A stretch of DNA of 64,000 nt from an uncultured Croceitalea sp. (GTDB lineage Bacteria; Bacteroidota; Bacteroidia; Flavobacteriales; Flavobacteriaceae), in contig CANNDD010000007.1 in the NCBI GenBank assembly GCA_947503285.1, positions 62,001 to 126,000 on the forward strand. The letters run 5' to 3'. This document shows positions 53,401 to 64,000 of the stretch, one piece after another (the first letter of the stretch is position 1; every line of letters begins with the position of its first letter). The notes beneath the pieces are model-generated. The model did not search any database and was not told the DNA's origin. It saw nothing but the letters and a program-made list of their open reading frames with translations. The translations under genes and the position numbers were made by a program.

Positions 53401-54272
53401 AACTTCACGTGACAAACAATATACGAGTTGAAGGTCAATTTTATGATAGTAATAATGAATCTGGAACTTCTGGACAAATACTTTCCTCAACTGGGACTGG
53501 AACTGACTGGATAGACCCAACGGGAGGTGGAACCATTGTAAGTACTGATACTGACCAAATAATTTCTGTAGGTGGTGATGGTGGGGCTTTTTTAGATAAT
53601 GCTTCAATTGATGTTACGTTTGCAACAGATTTAGAAGTGACAACAGCATTTAATGCCTTCACAGTTTCTGGCGGGCCAACAGGAATTATTGACCCAAATT
53701 CAATTACACAAGGGGATATTGGACTTAACGCTATTGGTGCTGGCGAAATTCAATCGGATGCTGTTTCTTCTGATGAAATTGAAGATGCTTCTATTCTAAA
53801 CGAAGACATAGCGGCTACAGCGGCAATTGATGGCTTTAAAATAATTCCAGATTTTACTCAAGGAATTACAACTACAGGCGGCTTAAGTGTGCAGGCAGAT
53901 ATAATTCTGAATGGAAATATGGTAGTTCCCGATTATGTCTTCCAAAACTATTTTGATGGCTTTTCTAATTTAAATGAAGACTATACATTCAAAAGCTTGT
54001 CAGAAATCGAGCATTTCCTTAAAAAGAACAAACACTTACCAGGGGTAACTTCAGCAGCAAAAGCAAAAAAAGAGGGACATTGGAATTTAAGCAAGTCCAA
54101 CTTACAAAACCTCGAAAAAATAGAAGAGTTGTTTCTCCATACCATTGAGCAAGAAAAGAAAATTAAAGCCTTACAATCAAAAAATACCGCCTTGAACATC
54201 GAATTGGAAGCCCTAAAAAAAGATATGGCATTGATAAAAGCAATGCTTTTGAAAAATGAGCAATCCAATTAA
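50427..54272 (+). CDS. Large repetitive fibre-like surface protein
   Basis: A 1281-aa secreted protein from the ATG at 50427 (MKKYFFCILLCLLTGHLLQAQ signal; the frame is open to 50343). The N-terminal part (VKVGDNPQNIDASSLLELESNNRVFVISRV) is a common start of flavobacterial fibre-like proteins. Then two 82-aa units (366-529), seven 44-aa Asp-rich units (531-834) and a C-terminal domain ending in YVFQNYFDGFSNLNEDYTFKSLSEIEHFLKKNKHLPGV and a coiled coil (LQNLEKIEELFLHTIEQEKKIKALQ), which resembles phage tail-fibre trimerisation ends. No T9SS sorting domain is visible. The next gene starts one base after its stop. Confidence 0.88.
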   Translation: MKKYFFCILLCLLTGHLLQAQVKVGDNPQNIDASSLLELESNNRVFVISRVNDAQMQNITPLNGAIVYNTDEQCVFYYDGIQWVNLCSEANTTNVSLELIDEALVLTDSDGNSVSVPLEGIGEQTFTTDPIINFNETITITQTGNNFNFEVGQITGENIADSTIQGVDFAPNSITEDKLAPLSVSQGKLQENAVADFQLDYSQVTLNDFTNDAGFITSVELISPNPNNAITDVDGAFYDDSQLVTNIANNDQRITDHLALDNDLSDQNERLTNAEVQGDELVLTESGVETRVDLAPFNNTGTDEQNLSLNGNRIEIDNGNGVDLDPLLIANNVEVIPTGNIGSDNVQLALEELQGDIDNINAGGANTDEQDLGIGTGGTPGESVEVTITNGNNAIVNIQDGDFDDENEIQDAIEVDINPITGITGDNVQLALEELQTDIAALNAGGGNTDEQDLGIGTGGTPGESVEVTITNGNNTLVNIQDGDFDDENEIQDAIEVDINPITGITGDNVQLALEELQNDIDVINTATDENTTNATLATTDTDADGTDDTLTLTDSDGGTVTVALADINTGADQNTTNATLATTDTDADGTDDTLTLTDSDGGTVTVALADINTGADQDTTNATLATTDTDADGTDDTLTLTDSDGGTVTVALADINTGVDENTTNATLATTDTDADGTDDTLTLTDSEGGTVTVALADINTGVDENTTNATLATTDTDADGTDDTLTLTDSEGGTVSVALADINTGVDENTTNATLATTDTDADGTDDTLTLTDSEGGTVTVALADINTGVDENTTNATLATTDTDADGTDDTLTLTDSEGGTVTVPLADINTETFVGSSAGEVFFANDTDFAPTGVGNEFYWDPNGRLGAFGALYIGVDGNTQTSQAKVQIADNFPGLGYALQLSNYSADDGNEHSTGILFSTEIKNDGFGKGALVYQRNNTAAQNFARGDFHFLQNTSPNFDNPEISDAVMTIKNNGDVGIGITEPTQQLHVTNNIRVEGQFYDSNNESGTSGQILSSTGTGTDWIDPTGGGTIVSTDTDQIISVGGDGGAFLDNASIDVTFATDLEVTTAFNAFTVSGGPTGIIDPNSITQGDIGLNAIGAGEIQSDAVSSDEIEDASILNEDIAATAAIDGFKIIPDFTQGITTTGGLSVQADIILNGNMVVPDYVFQNYFDGFSNLNEDYTFKSLSEIEHFLKKNKHLPGVTSAAKAKKEGHWNLSKSNLQNLEKIEELFLHTIEQEKKIKALQSKNTALNIELEALKKDMALIKAMLLKNEQSN
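51522..52013 (+). repeat. Two tandem 246-bp units in the fibre gene
   Basis: Units start at 51522 and 51768 (82 aa each), beginning NTDEQDLGIGTGGTPGESVE and ending with DNVQLALEELQ. Nearly identical; the DNVQLALEELQ tail also occurs once upstream (about 51460). Confidence 0.9.
52017..52928 (+). repeat. Seven tandem 132-bp units in the fibre gene
   Basis: Units start at 52017, 52149, 52281, 52413, 52545, 52677 and 52809 (44 aa each). Each carries NTTNATLATT, then DTDADGTDD, then LTLTDSD/EGGTVTVALADI. Differences are few (SD/SE, GADQ/GVDE, one T to S). The last unit ends early, at ADINTE. The Asp cluster has the DxDxDGxxD form of calcium-binding loops. Confidence 0.95.
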
Positions 54273-54273
54273 G

Positions 54274-55437
54274 ATGAAAAACATACTTATCAGTATTCTT
54301 TTATTAGCTAGTCCATTGATATGGGGGCAAACCGCCTTTTACAATAGCGGAGGGCTACAGCTACATGGTAATATCCAGATTGGTTTTCATACCAATTTCA
54401 TCAATGACAGTGAGTTTACTACAACTGATGGTCTGATTGGTTTTTATGGTGACAATCCCATAGCATTGCAAGGCATTATAGCACCAACTATTTATGATGC
54501 CGAAATTTTCCTGTCCAACAATCTTTTATTGGAAAACCCATTGAATATCACCAACAATTTTAATTTTATAGGTGGTAATGTCGAGAGCGTTCTTAGTAAC
54601 GAAACCGTTTACCTGAATTTCGAGCAAAATGCTTTTTTTATCGGTGAGAACGATGTGGCAAAAGTGACCGGGTTTGCGGCGATTACCGATAAGCGTTTTT
54701 TTTCTTTTCCAGTTGGCGATGAGACCCTGTTAAGGCCATTGTTATTAGAGTCTGATGATTCCAATGATTTTGCGCTATGCGCATACCTATTTGAGAATCC
54801 GTCAAACCCAACATCCATCCCAGAACGTTTTGATACTGATAATATCGTTAGGGATATCGGTTTTGTAAGCGACCAAGAATTTTGGATTATTCAAGCAGAT
54901 CAGCCATCAGTGGTAACGGTAAGCTGGAACCCCAGAAGCGCGCTTGATAATTTGGCCACCTCCGTCGAGGAAATCATTCTGGTTGGTTGGTCAAAATCTT
55001 CCAACCAATGGATTGCTATTGGCAATTCGGCTATTAGTGGTGATTTAAACCAGGGGTTTTTGGTTTCCGAAAAATTTGTGCCAAGTGATTATGCGGCGAT
55101 AACCTTTGGTACCACACCTTTACCCACCGATACCTTCGCCGTAAACAACCCTACCTTGGGCAATTATTTTCTTTCACCCAACGGCGACGGTACCAACGAC
55201 TTTTTGGTTTTTGATGAAATCGAGGATGTCGGTGCAAATCAGGTATTCATTTATAATCGTTTTGGTCAGAAAGTATTTGAAATGGCCAACTATGTGAATG
55301 AGTTCGGGGGTGTTTCAAATATAGATAACCTCGTCTTGAGCCGAGAGGATGGATTACCTGAGGGAATCTATTTTTATACCGTCACACTTTTTGATGAAGG
55401 ACTGGACTATCAGGGCTTTCTTTTCTTAGACCGTTGA
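54274..55437 (+). CDS. Gliding-motility/T9SS C-terminal domain (CHU_C) protein
   Basis: A 387-aa secreted protein from the ATG at 54274, one base after the stop of the fibre gene. Signal peptide MKNILISILLLASPLIWGQ; a beta-rich region (LQLHGNIQIGFHTNFIND, LNFEQNAFFIGENDVAKVTGFAAI, FFSFPVGDETLLRPL) to about residue 285; and the T9SS type B sorting domain at about 290-387 (NNPTLGNYFLSPNGDGTNDFLVFDEI, FIYNRFGQKVFEMANY, LPEGIYFYTVTL). It is a likely T9SS cargo whose surface location could anchor the upstream fibre. No PorP/SprF gene follows here. Confidence 0.9.
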   Translation: MKNILISILLLASPLIWGQTAFYNSGGLQLHGNIQIGFHTNFINDSEFTTTDGLIGFYGDNPIALQGIIAPTIYDAEIFLSNNLLLENPLNITNNFNFIGGNVESVLSNETVYLNFEQNAFFIGENDVAKVTGFAAITDKRFFSFPVGDETLLRPLLLESDDSNDFALCAYLFENPSNPTSIPERFDTDNIVRDIGFVSDQEFWIIQADQPSVVTVSWNPRSALDNLATSVEEIILVGWSKSSNQWIAIGNSAISGDLNQGFLVSEKFVPSDYAAITFGTTPLPTDTFAVNNPTLGNYFLSPNGDGTNDFLVFDEIEDVGANQVFIYNRFGQKVFEMANYVNEFGGVSNIDNLVLSREDGLPEGIYFYTVTLFDEGLDYQGFLFLDR

Positions 55438-55521
55438 TTCTTCAATTTACTTAGTACTTTTATATACGATTACCACTTCATAAAGCGTTGTGATAATGCA
55501 GTTATAGTACAATTAATAATA

Positions 55522-56256
55522 ATGCAAAGAAGAAGTTTTATCAAAAAGGCGGGTATCGGTAGTTTGGCAATGACCACTTTTCCCTTGACCACAATCCAAA
55601 ATGACCAAGAATACTCCATCGTAGAACTGACAGGAAAGGCAACCATTGATTTATACGGAGAGGGAATAAACCTTCGAAAAGAGGCCCATGACGCCTTCGT
55701 ATTAATGAAAAAAGCGGCCTATAGTGCTGGTTTTGACATTAAGATGATTTCAAGTTACCGTGACTTTTATAGACAAGAAGCCATTTGGGAACGAAAATAC
55801 ATCAGCTACACCGAAGAAAAGGGCATGTTACCCATAGATGCTATTGCCAAAATCATTGAATACTCTACCATACCCGGTACCAGTAGACACCATTGGGGAA
55901 CGGATATCGATATTATTGACGGATATCCAAAAGTCAATGGCGACGTTTTGGTGCCTGAAAAATTTGAAGAGGGGGGTCCATTTGAACCCTTTAAGAAGTG
56001 GTTGGATCAAAATGCTGAAAAATTTGGGTTCTATCTGGTCTATACCGATGATTATTTCAGAAAAGGGTTTAAGTACGAACCTTGGCATTACAGCTATGCA
56101 CCATTATCGAAACTAATGCTGACCCAATTTCGAAAAAAGAACATTTTTCGAATGATTCAAAATGAAACGTTTGAGGGCGCAGAACATTTTACCACGAGTT
56201 TTTTAAAGAATTACATCCACAACAATATTTTAGACATTAACCCAGATTTGCTATAG
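55522..56256 (+). CDS. M15 family D-alanyl-D-alanine carboxypeptidase, Tat leader
   Basis: A 244-aa zinc peptidase of the VanY/DacB group acting on peptidoglycan stems. A twin-arginine leader (QRRSFIKKAGIGSLAMTTF) opens the protein. Active-site motifs: SSYRDFYRQEAIWERKY, SRHHWGTDIDI (zinc His and Asp) and EPWHYSY (second His with the catalytic Glu region). Periplasmic. A TACTTTTA upstream at about 55455 could be its -7 element. Role: cell wall trimming or remodelling. Confidence 0.9.
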   Translation: MQRRSFIKKAGIGSLAMTTFPLTTIQNDQEYSIVELTGKATIDLYGEGINLRKEAHDAFVLMKKAAYSAGFDIKMISSYRDFYRQEAIWERKYISYTEEKGMLPIDAIAKIIEYSTIPGTSRHHWGTDIDIIDGYPKVNGDVLVPEKFEEGGPFEPFKKWLDQNAEKFGFYLVYTDDYFRKGFKYEPWHYSYAPLSKLMLTQFRKKNIFRMIQNETFEGAEHFTTSFLKNYIHNNILDINPDLL

Positions 56257-56298
56257 TGCTCTTTTTTGTATATTGAACAATCTTAAGAACACAAGATC

Positions 56299-57066
56299 AT
56301 GAGAAGTAGGGGAAGCTGGAAAATCAGAATCTTTATTGGCTTGGCCATAGTCGCATTTGCCTTTATTCAACGATGTAATAACAAAGAGGAAAATCCGTAT
56401 ACGGGTCGTGTTCAGAATATCAACATGTCGGCCGATCAAGAAATAGCCATCGGCCTTCAAAGCGCCCCTGAAATGGCGCAGCAACATGGCGGCCTTTACC
56501 CAGATGAGCGTATGCAAGCCCTAGTCGATGCAGTGGGCAAAAAGTTGGTCAACAATAGTATCGCTAGGGAAACACCGTACCAATATGATTTTCACTTATT
56601 GGCCGATGATCGAACCATAAATGCCTTTGCATTGCCCGGTGGACAATGCTTTATCACTTATGCCTTGTTCAAACAGCTTAATGAGTCACAATTAGCAGGG
56701 GTTTTAGGCCATGAAATAGGCCATGTGATCGGTAGGCATTCTGCTGAACGAATTGCTGACAGTAGTTTCTGGCAAACATTGACCATGGGTGCTACGGTTG
56801 GTGCAGATATGGGGGGTGTTGTACAGGGTATCGGTCAAAACACACTTTTGACCAATGGCCGTGGCGATGAGCTCGAAAGTGATGAGCTTGGCGTACTTCT
56901 TATGATCCAATCAGGTTACGATCCCTATCAAATGATCGAGGTCATGAAAATACTAAAGGCGGCAGCTGGCCCCAATCGTGCCCCAGAATTTCAAAGCACA
57001 CATCCCGATCCAGAAAATCGCATTCAAAAAATCAAGGAAGCCATAATAAAGTATCAAGGTCGATAA
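56299..57066 (+). CDS. M48 family metallopeptidase
   Basis: A 255-aa membrane-anchored zinc protease. One hydrophobic segment near the N-terminus (IFIGLAIVAFAFIQRCNNKEE) may be a lipoprotein signal or a membrane anchor. The catalytic motif is LGHEIGHVIGRHSAERIADSS, and the third ligand is in DELESDELGVLLMIQSGYDP. STHPDPENRI near the C-terminus is also conserved in the BepA/LoiP-like group. Probably handles misfolded outer membrane proteins, as these relatives do. Confidence 0.92.
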   Translation: MRSRGSWKIRIFIGLAIVAFAFIQRCNNKEENPYTGRVQNINMSADQEIAIGLQSAPEMAQQHGGLYPDERMQALVDAVGKKLVNNSIARETPYQYDFHLLADDRTINAFALPGGQCFITYALFKQLNESQLAGVLGHEIGHVIGRHSAERIADSSFWQTLTMGATVGADMGGVVQGIGQNTLLTNGRGDELESDELGVLLMIQSGYDPYQMIEVMKILKAAAGPNRAPEFQSTHPDPENRIQKIKEAIIKYQGR

Positions 57067-57178
57067 ATAAGTACCTTTCAACGATATATTAGGGTATCCC
57101 GACTTATTTTTCTAACTTTATCGCTCCCAGATTTATTACCCTTATGTAATCGCTTATTGCTATCTAAATATAGACAGC

Positions 57179-57346
57179 ATGGGAACGCTATTGAATTTTA
57201 AGAATATCTATTTTAGGGCATTTGACGATTGTGAACCGAAATATCTGGTCACCTTTTTAAAAATATATTCCGTTTTTTGTGCCTTTATGTTGACGATGGC
57301 TATTTATGCCTTCATGTATCGGGCCTTTACCGGATTTGAATTTTAA
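57179..57346 (+). CDS. Small membrane protein, 55 aa
   Basis: ATG at 57179 to TAA at 57344-57346. The sequence begins MGTLLNFKNIYFRAFDDCEP and has one hydrophobic helix (LKIYSVFCAFMLTMAIYAFMYRAFTGFEF). I recall similar short flavobacterial proteins filed as DUF6747, with the same ending YAFMYRAFTGFEF; this match is from memory. A near-consensus -7 (TAACTTTA) lies about 60 bases upstream, and a strong terminator follows 36 bases later, so it is probably a separate transcript. Function unknown. Confidence 0.7.
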   Translation: MGTLLNFKNIYFRAFDDCEPKYLVTFLKIYSVFCAFMLTMAIYAFMYRAFTGFEF

Positions 57347-57382
57347 TGATAGACTCTTTTACCTGAACACTATAAGAGCACT

Positions 57383-57414
57383 AAAAAACCCATTGTAGCT
57401 ACAATGGGTTTTTT
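57383..57414. terminator. Perfect palindromic bidirectional terminator
   Basis: 32-base perfect palindrome: AAAAAACCCATTGTAG joined to CTACAATGGGTTTTTT with no unpaired loop on paper. A run on one side and T run on the other serve the small membrane protein and the convergent ankyrin gene. Confidence 0.93.
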
Positions 57415-57435
57415 GATGGATGAATAAACTTCAAC

Positions 57436-57831
57436 TTATCTTTTCATAGCAGTATTGATGACCTCAAGGGCTTCTTGGGCACCAGAAAGTTCGGCATGTT
57501 TCTTTACCGTGTATCCCTTATCACACCTGGCTTTCAAATTAGCCCCATTGGCTATTAAGAGTTTCAGTATTTCCGGTTTGTTGTAACGAGCGGCATAATG
57601 TGATGGTGTTTTCCCTAGGGATTTTTGGTTGACATCCTCACCGAGGGCAATCATTTTTTTTACGATATCAATATCCCCTTTCATAATAGCTTTACAGAAA
57701 GAGTTGATTTCAAAAGCGGAAACCACTTTTAGGTTACGATAAAGTTCGGGTCCGTTTTCAGTTGCGTGACCCATAAAGCCGGTAAACAAGAACATAAAGC
57801 CCATGCCTACAATTAGGATTGTTTTTCTCAT
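57436..57831 (-). CDS. Ankyrin repeat protein, secreted
   Basis: A 131-aa protein with a signal peptide (ILIVGMGFMFLFTGFMGHA). Three ankyrin-type units follow: SFCKAIMKGDIDIVKKMIALGEDVNQ, GKTPSHYAARYNKPEILKLLIANGANLKA and GYTVKKHAELSGAQEALEVI. It should be a periplasmic or surface protein-binding scaffold. The partner is unknown. Alone on the minus strand; a 211-base gap to gpmI follows upstream. Confidence 0.87.
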   Translation of the reverse strand: MRKTILIVGMGFMFLFTGFMGHATENGPELYRNLKVVSAFEINSFCKAIMKGDIDIVKKMIALGEDVNQKSLGKTPSHYAARYNKPEILKLLIANGANLKARCDKGYTVKKHAELSGAQEALEVINTAMKR

Positions 57832-57992
57832 GATGAATAATTTTTGAATTATAGATATAATTGATATTAATATAGACTTTCTAAATAGTTCATTGTTACA
57901 GACTTAACAGTTAAATATGCAAACTTTAACACGCCCTAATGTTTTAACTTAAATTTTTTAACAAATTCATTGATTAAAAAGCATTTTTATGC

Positions 57993-58023
57993 TAGGGGCA
58001 AAACACAAAACCCCCTATTTTTG
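57993..58023 (+). promoter_or_regulatory. gpmI promoter -7 with overlapping inverted repeat
   Basis: TATTTTTG at 58016-58023 is a full -7 match, 19 bases before the ATG. TAGGGG (57993-57998) and CCCCTA (58012-58017) form an inverted repeat with a 13-base spacer that fills the promoter spacer and covers the first bases of the -7 element; it could be an operator. Confidence 0.45.
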
Positions 58024-58042
58024 ATAGGTATAACTTTAGGCA

Positions 58043-61688
<3,646 letters not shown>

Positions 61689-61737
61689 GCGTGTAAATCG
61701 AAATGCCAAGTATTACCTGAGATTTTTCAATTACATG

Positions 61738-61745
61738 TATCTTTG
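61738..61745 (+). promoter_or_regulatory. -7 promoter element of map
   Basis: TATCTTTG, full match to TAnnTTTG, five bases before the ATG at 61751. The mRNA would begin at or just before the start codon; compare tatA. Confidence 0.55.
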
Positions 61746-61750
61746 CGGCT

Positions 61751-62554
61751 ATGGTCAAAATCAAAACAGCTGAAGAAATTGAATTAATGCGTGAAAGCGC
61801 ATTGGTCGTATCGAAAACGTTGGGTATGCTGGCTTCTGAAATCAAACCGGGAGCCAATCCGTTAAAGTTGGATAAAATGGCCGAAGCATTCATACGTGAA
61901 CAAGGGGCCGAACCAGGTTTTTTGGGCATGTACGATTTTCCCAACACCCTAAACTGGAGTCCGAATGCCCAAGTAGTACATGGCATACCCAATAACGAAG
62001 AATTGAAAGAAGGGGATGTGGTTTCCGTCGATTGTGGTGCGCTCAAAAATGGGTATTATGGTGATCACGCATATACTTTTGAAGTTGGGGAAGTAGCTGA
62101 AGAAACCAAAAAACTATTGCGGGTCACCAAAGAATCGCTATATATTGGAATACGGGAATTCAAACTAGGCAATCGCGTTGGTGATGTAGGTTTTGCCATT
62201 CAAAACTATTGTGAAAGCCATGGCTATGGTGTAGTTCGTGAACTAGTGGGCCATGGGCTAGGCACAAAACTCCATGAAGACCCCCAAATGCCCAATTATG
62301 GAAAAAGGGGGCGTGGTAAAAAATTCGCAAACGGAATGGTCGTCGCCATTGAACCTATGATCAATATGGGCACCAAAAGAATCAAGCAGCTTAGGGATGG
62401 ATGGACCATCTTGACGGCTGATGGCAAACCTAGCGCACATTTTGAGCATGATGTTGCCTTAGTGGATGGAAAACCACAATTACTATCCACTTTTAAGTAT
62501 ATCTATGATGCCTTGGGGGTTACTTCCAATGAGGAAGAAGAATTTAGACACTAA
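61751..62554 (+). CDS. map: Methionine aminopeptidase, type I
   Basis: Removes N-terminal methionine from new proteins, 267 aa. The five metal ligands are Asp94 (SVDCGA), Asp105 (YGDHAY), His168 (VGHGLG), Glu201 (AIEPM) and Glu232 (HFEHD). No zinc-finger extension. A C-terminal acidic tail (SNEEEEFRH) is present. Its promoter element lies five bases before the ATG. The methyltransferase gene starts 11 bases after its stop. Confidence 0.96.
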   Translation: MVKIKTAEEIELMRESALVVSKTLGMLASEIKPGANPLKLDKMAEAFIREQGAEPGFLGMYDFPNTLNWSPNAQVVHGIPNNEELKEGDVVSVDCGALKNGYYGDHAYTFEVGEVAEETKKLLRVTKESLYIGIREFKLGNRVGDVGFAIQNYCESHGYGVVRELVGHGLGTKLHEDPQMPNYGKRGRGKKFANGMVVAIEPMINMGTKRIKQLRDGWTILTADGKPSAHFEHDVALVDGKPQLLSTFKYIYDALGVTSNEEEEFRH

Positions 62555-62565
62555 ATCATTCAAAC

Positions 62566-63330
62566 GTGTCCAAAGTCTTTAAATACTTTCTGAACCTTGT
62601 TCCGCGGCCTTGGCTTATTAAAATAAGCTATTGGGTAAGGCCACTGTTGGCCCTTTATCTAAAGGGCAAGAAGTATGTCGATCCCATCGACAACAAAGGT
62701 TTTCGTAAGTTTTTGCCTTACGGATATGAAAACCCTAGGGAAGGGGTACTATCACCATCTACCTTATCACTGGAAAGGCATCGACTACTTTGGCTATACC
62801 TAAAAAACGAGACCATTTTTTTTAAAGACGAACTTAAAGTGCTTCATTTTGCGCCTGAACAGGCATTCTACAAGCGTTTTCGAAAGCTCGATAACATAAC
62901 ATACCAGACCACGGATCTAAATTCACCCCTAGCCGATGTCAAAGCGGATATTTGCAACCTTCCTTTTGACAGTAACGCTTACGATGTTATTCTATGTAAC
63001 CATGTATTGGAGCACATACCCGATGACGCCAAAGCGATGAAAGAACTCTACCGGGTACTCAAACCAGGGGGTTGGGGCATTTTTCAAATTCCACAGGACA
63101 TAAGCCGCGAGACTACCTTTGAAGATGATAGCATCACTGATAGAAAAGAACGCGCACGAATTTTTGGACAATATGACCATGTTCGCATTTACGGCAAAGA
63201 TTATTTTGACAAGTTGAAAAATGCCGGATTCAAAGTAGAACAAGTCGATTATACCTCAAAACTGACCACTGAGGAAGTGGACCGTTACCGACTGGCAAAA
63301 GGGGAAATCATTCCTTTGGTGCGTAAATGA
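62566..63330 (+). CDS. Class I SAM-dependent methyltransferase
   Basis: A 254-aa protein with GTG start at 62566. The methyltransferase core spans about residues 85-200: VLHFAPEQAFYKRF replaces the usual glycine-rich motif I (no GxGxG), then TTDLNSPLADVKADICNLPFDSNAYDVILCNHVLEHIPDDAKAMKELYRVLKPGG. Residues 1-80 are an N-terminal helical region with KGKKYVDPIDNKGFRKFLPYGY, typical of a group of Bacteroidota methyltransferases of unknown target. Probably in one transcript with map. Convergent with apbE, one base apart. Confidence 0.88.
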   Translation: MSKVFKYFLNLVPRPWLIKISYWVRPLLALYLKGKKYVDPIDNKGFRKFLPYGYENPREGVLSPSTLSLERHRLLWLYLKNETIFFKDELKVLHFAPEQAFYKRFRKLDNITYQTTDLNSPLADVKADICNLPFDSNAYDVILCNHVLEHIPDDAKAMKELYRVLKPGGWGIFQIPQDISRETTFEDDSITDRKERARIFGQYDHVRIYGKDYFDKLKNAGFKVEQVDYTSKLTTEEVDRYRLAKGEIIPLVRK

Positions 63331-63331
63331 A

Positions 63332-64000
63332 CTACTTTACCAGAAGTTTTTGAAAACCATCGGTCAAATAGGTTTGTAACGTATCATTTTCATCCAAATA
63401 GATGATATAAGCTTGTAAGTGGGGGCTTTTTTGCAATAAGCTAATGGAATCTTCTAAATCCATAGCCATAAAAGCAGTGGCATAGGCATCAGCGGTGGCA
63501 CAATCATCGGCAATAACACTCGCTGCAAGGACTTTTGAATTTTTTGTGAAACCGGTTAACGGGTTTATCGTGTGCACATACTTTTCGCCAGTTTCTTCAT
63601 CGAACCGAAATTTTCGATAGTTACCAGAAGAAGCCAACGCTTTATCTTTTAGATTGATAATTGCTGCAGTACCACGCTTCAGTAAATTATTAGGGCTATC
63701 AATGCCTACTGCCCACGGCTTTTGTTTTAAAGTATTGGTGCCTTTTGCCAATACCTCACCCCCTACTTCTACCAAGTAATTGGAAACTCCTTTTGTAGCT
63801 AACATCGCCCCCAACCTGTCTATGGCATATCCTTTTGCGACGGCGTTAAAGTCAAATCTAATCTCAGGGTCTTGCTTTTTTATAGTTCCGTCCTCCCGTA
63901 ACGTAACTTTGTCCCATCCCACATAATTAAGTAGGCTATCCACTTTGACACTGTCAAGTTTTATTTGTTCTCCCGGACCAAAACCCCATGCATCCGCCAG
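63332..64000 (-). CDS. apbE: FAD:protein FMN transferase (5' end outside window)
   Basis: ApbE covalently attaches FMN to threonines of Na+-translocating NADH:quinone reductase and related proteins. The frame runs off the right edge; the visible end reads LADAWGFGPGEQ, which fits the family before the first in-window start, so the GTG at 63943 is internal. Seen: FDFNAVAKGYAIDRLGAML (flavin-binding core), VEVGGEVLAKG, WAVGIDSPN, ALASSGNYRKF and TINPLTGF, then DDCATADAYATAFMAM, which holds the Asp/Thr magnesium site. C-terminal about 220 aa of an expected 330. Confidence 0.93.
   Translation of the reverse strand: MADAWGFGPGEQIKLDSVKVDSLLNYVGWDKVTLREDGTIKKQDPEIRFDFNAVAKGYAIDRLGAMLATKGVSNYLVEVGGEVLAKGTNTLKQKPWAVGIDSPNNLLKRGTAAIINLKDKALASSGNYRKFRFDEETGEKYVHTINPLTGFTKNSKVLAASVIADDCATADAYATAFMAMDLEDSISLLQKSPHLQAYIIYLDENDTLQTYLTDGFQKLLVK

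Noticed and set aside
50427-54272. Prophage tail-fibre gene
   Set aside because: The C-terminal end resembles phage fibres, but there is a signal peptide and no capsid, tail, lysis or integrase gene nearby.

Overview
The window reads as chromosome of a marine Flavobacteriaceae (Bacteroidota). Signs seen in the sequence: two proteins with the type IX secretion C-terminal module known as the gliding-motility C-terminal (CHU_C) domain, a PorP/SprF-like outer membrane protein, promoters of the Bacteroidota type (-7 element TAnnTTTG), almost no Shine-Dalgarno sequences, GH97/GH109 glycosidases, a kynurenine monooxygenase and kynureninase, and tightly packed genes with 4-nt overlaps. The genus cannot be fixed from the sequence alone. 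I saw no rRNA, tRNA, CRISPR array, transposase, integrase or phage packaging gene.

Layout. 1-7.7 kb: end of an acyl-CoA-binding protein, then a minus-strand run (PepSY membrane protein, metallo-beta-lactamase fold hydrolase, dienelactone hydrolase, YdeP-type molybdopterin oxidoreductase, GH109-type oxidoreductase, alkylglycerol-monooxygenase-like membrane hydroxylase). 7.8-16.3 kb: DMT transporter, a thioredoxin-fold protein without active-site cysteines, valS, DUF1573 protein, aspartyl protease with PDZ, PLP aminotransferase and murB. 16.5-23 kb: two sigma factors around an anti-sigma factor and a small Cys-rich membrane protein, lipA, gap, and a TPR hybrid histidine kinase that overlaps gap. 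23-27.7 kb: lpxK, a Nif3-like protein, a coiled-coil protein with a dead zinc ribbon, DUF4174 and kmo. 27.8-30.9 kb: a light/DNA-repair cassette (46-aa DUF2256 zinc finger, DASH cryptochrome, iron-sulfur bacterial cryptochrome/photolyase). 31-38 kb: a ClpP paralogue and a T9SS surface module (966-aa adhesin, PorP/SprF, OmpA/PD40). 38-45.6 kb: sigma factor, 62-aa protein and MscS in one operon, a lipoprotein, GNAT-kynU-MFS operon, O-methyltransferase, PAP2 phosphatase, tatA and a lipoprotein.

45.7-55.4 kb: M1 peptidase, DUF6702 protein and two tandem carboxypeptidase-regulatory-domain paralogues on the minus strand, then a 1281-aa repetitive fibre-like protein with seven near-identical 44-aa Asp-rich repeats, followed after one base by a second T9SS cargo protein. 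55.5-64 kb: Tat-exported M15 peptidase, M48 metalloprotease, a 55-aa membrane protein, an ankyrin protein, gpmI, a GH97 enzyme whose glutamates match SusB, map, a methyltransferase and a truncated apbE.

How it fits together. Most genes are housekeeping or envelope genes. The accessory, least explained parts are the fibre/CHU_C pair, the SprB-like adhesin module with a leader that could form alternative hairpins around its start codon, the photolyase cassette with its uncharacterised zinc-finger partner, and the sigma-small protein-MscS operon. Three proteins carry twin-arginine-type leaders (GH109, dienelactone hydrolase, M15 peptidase) and a tatA gene lies in the same window.
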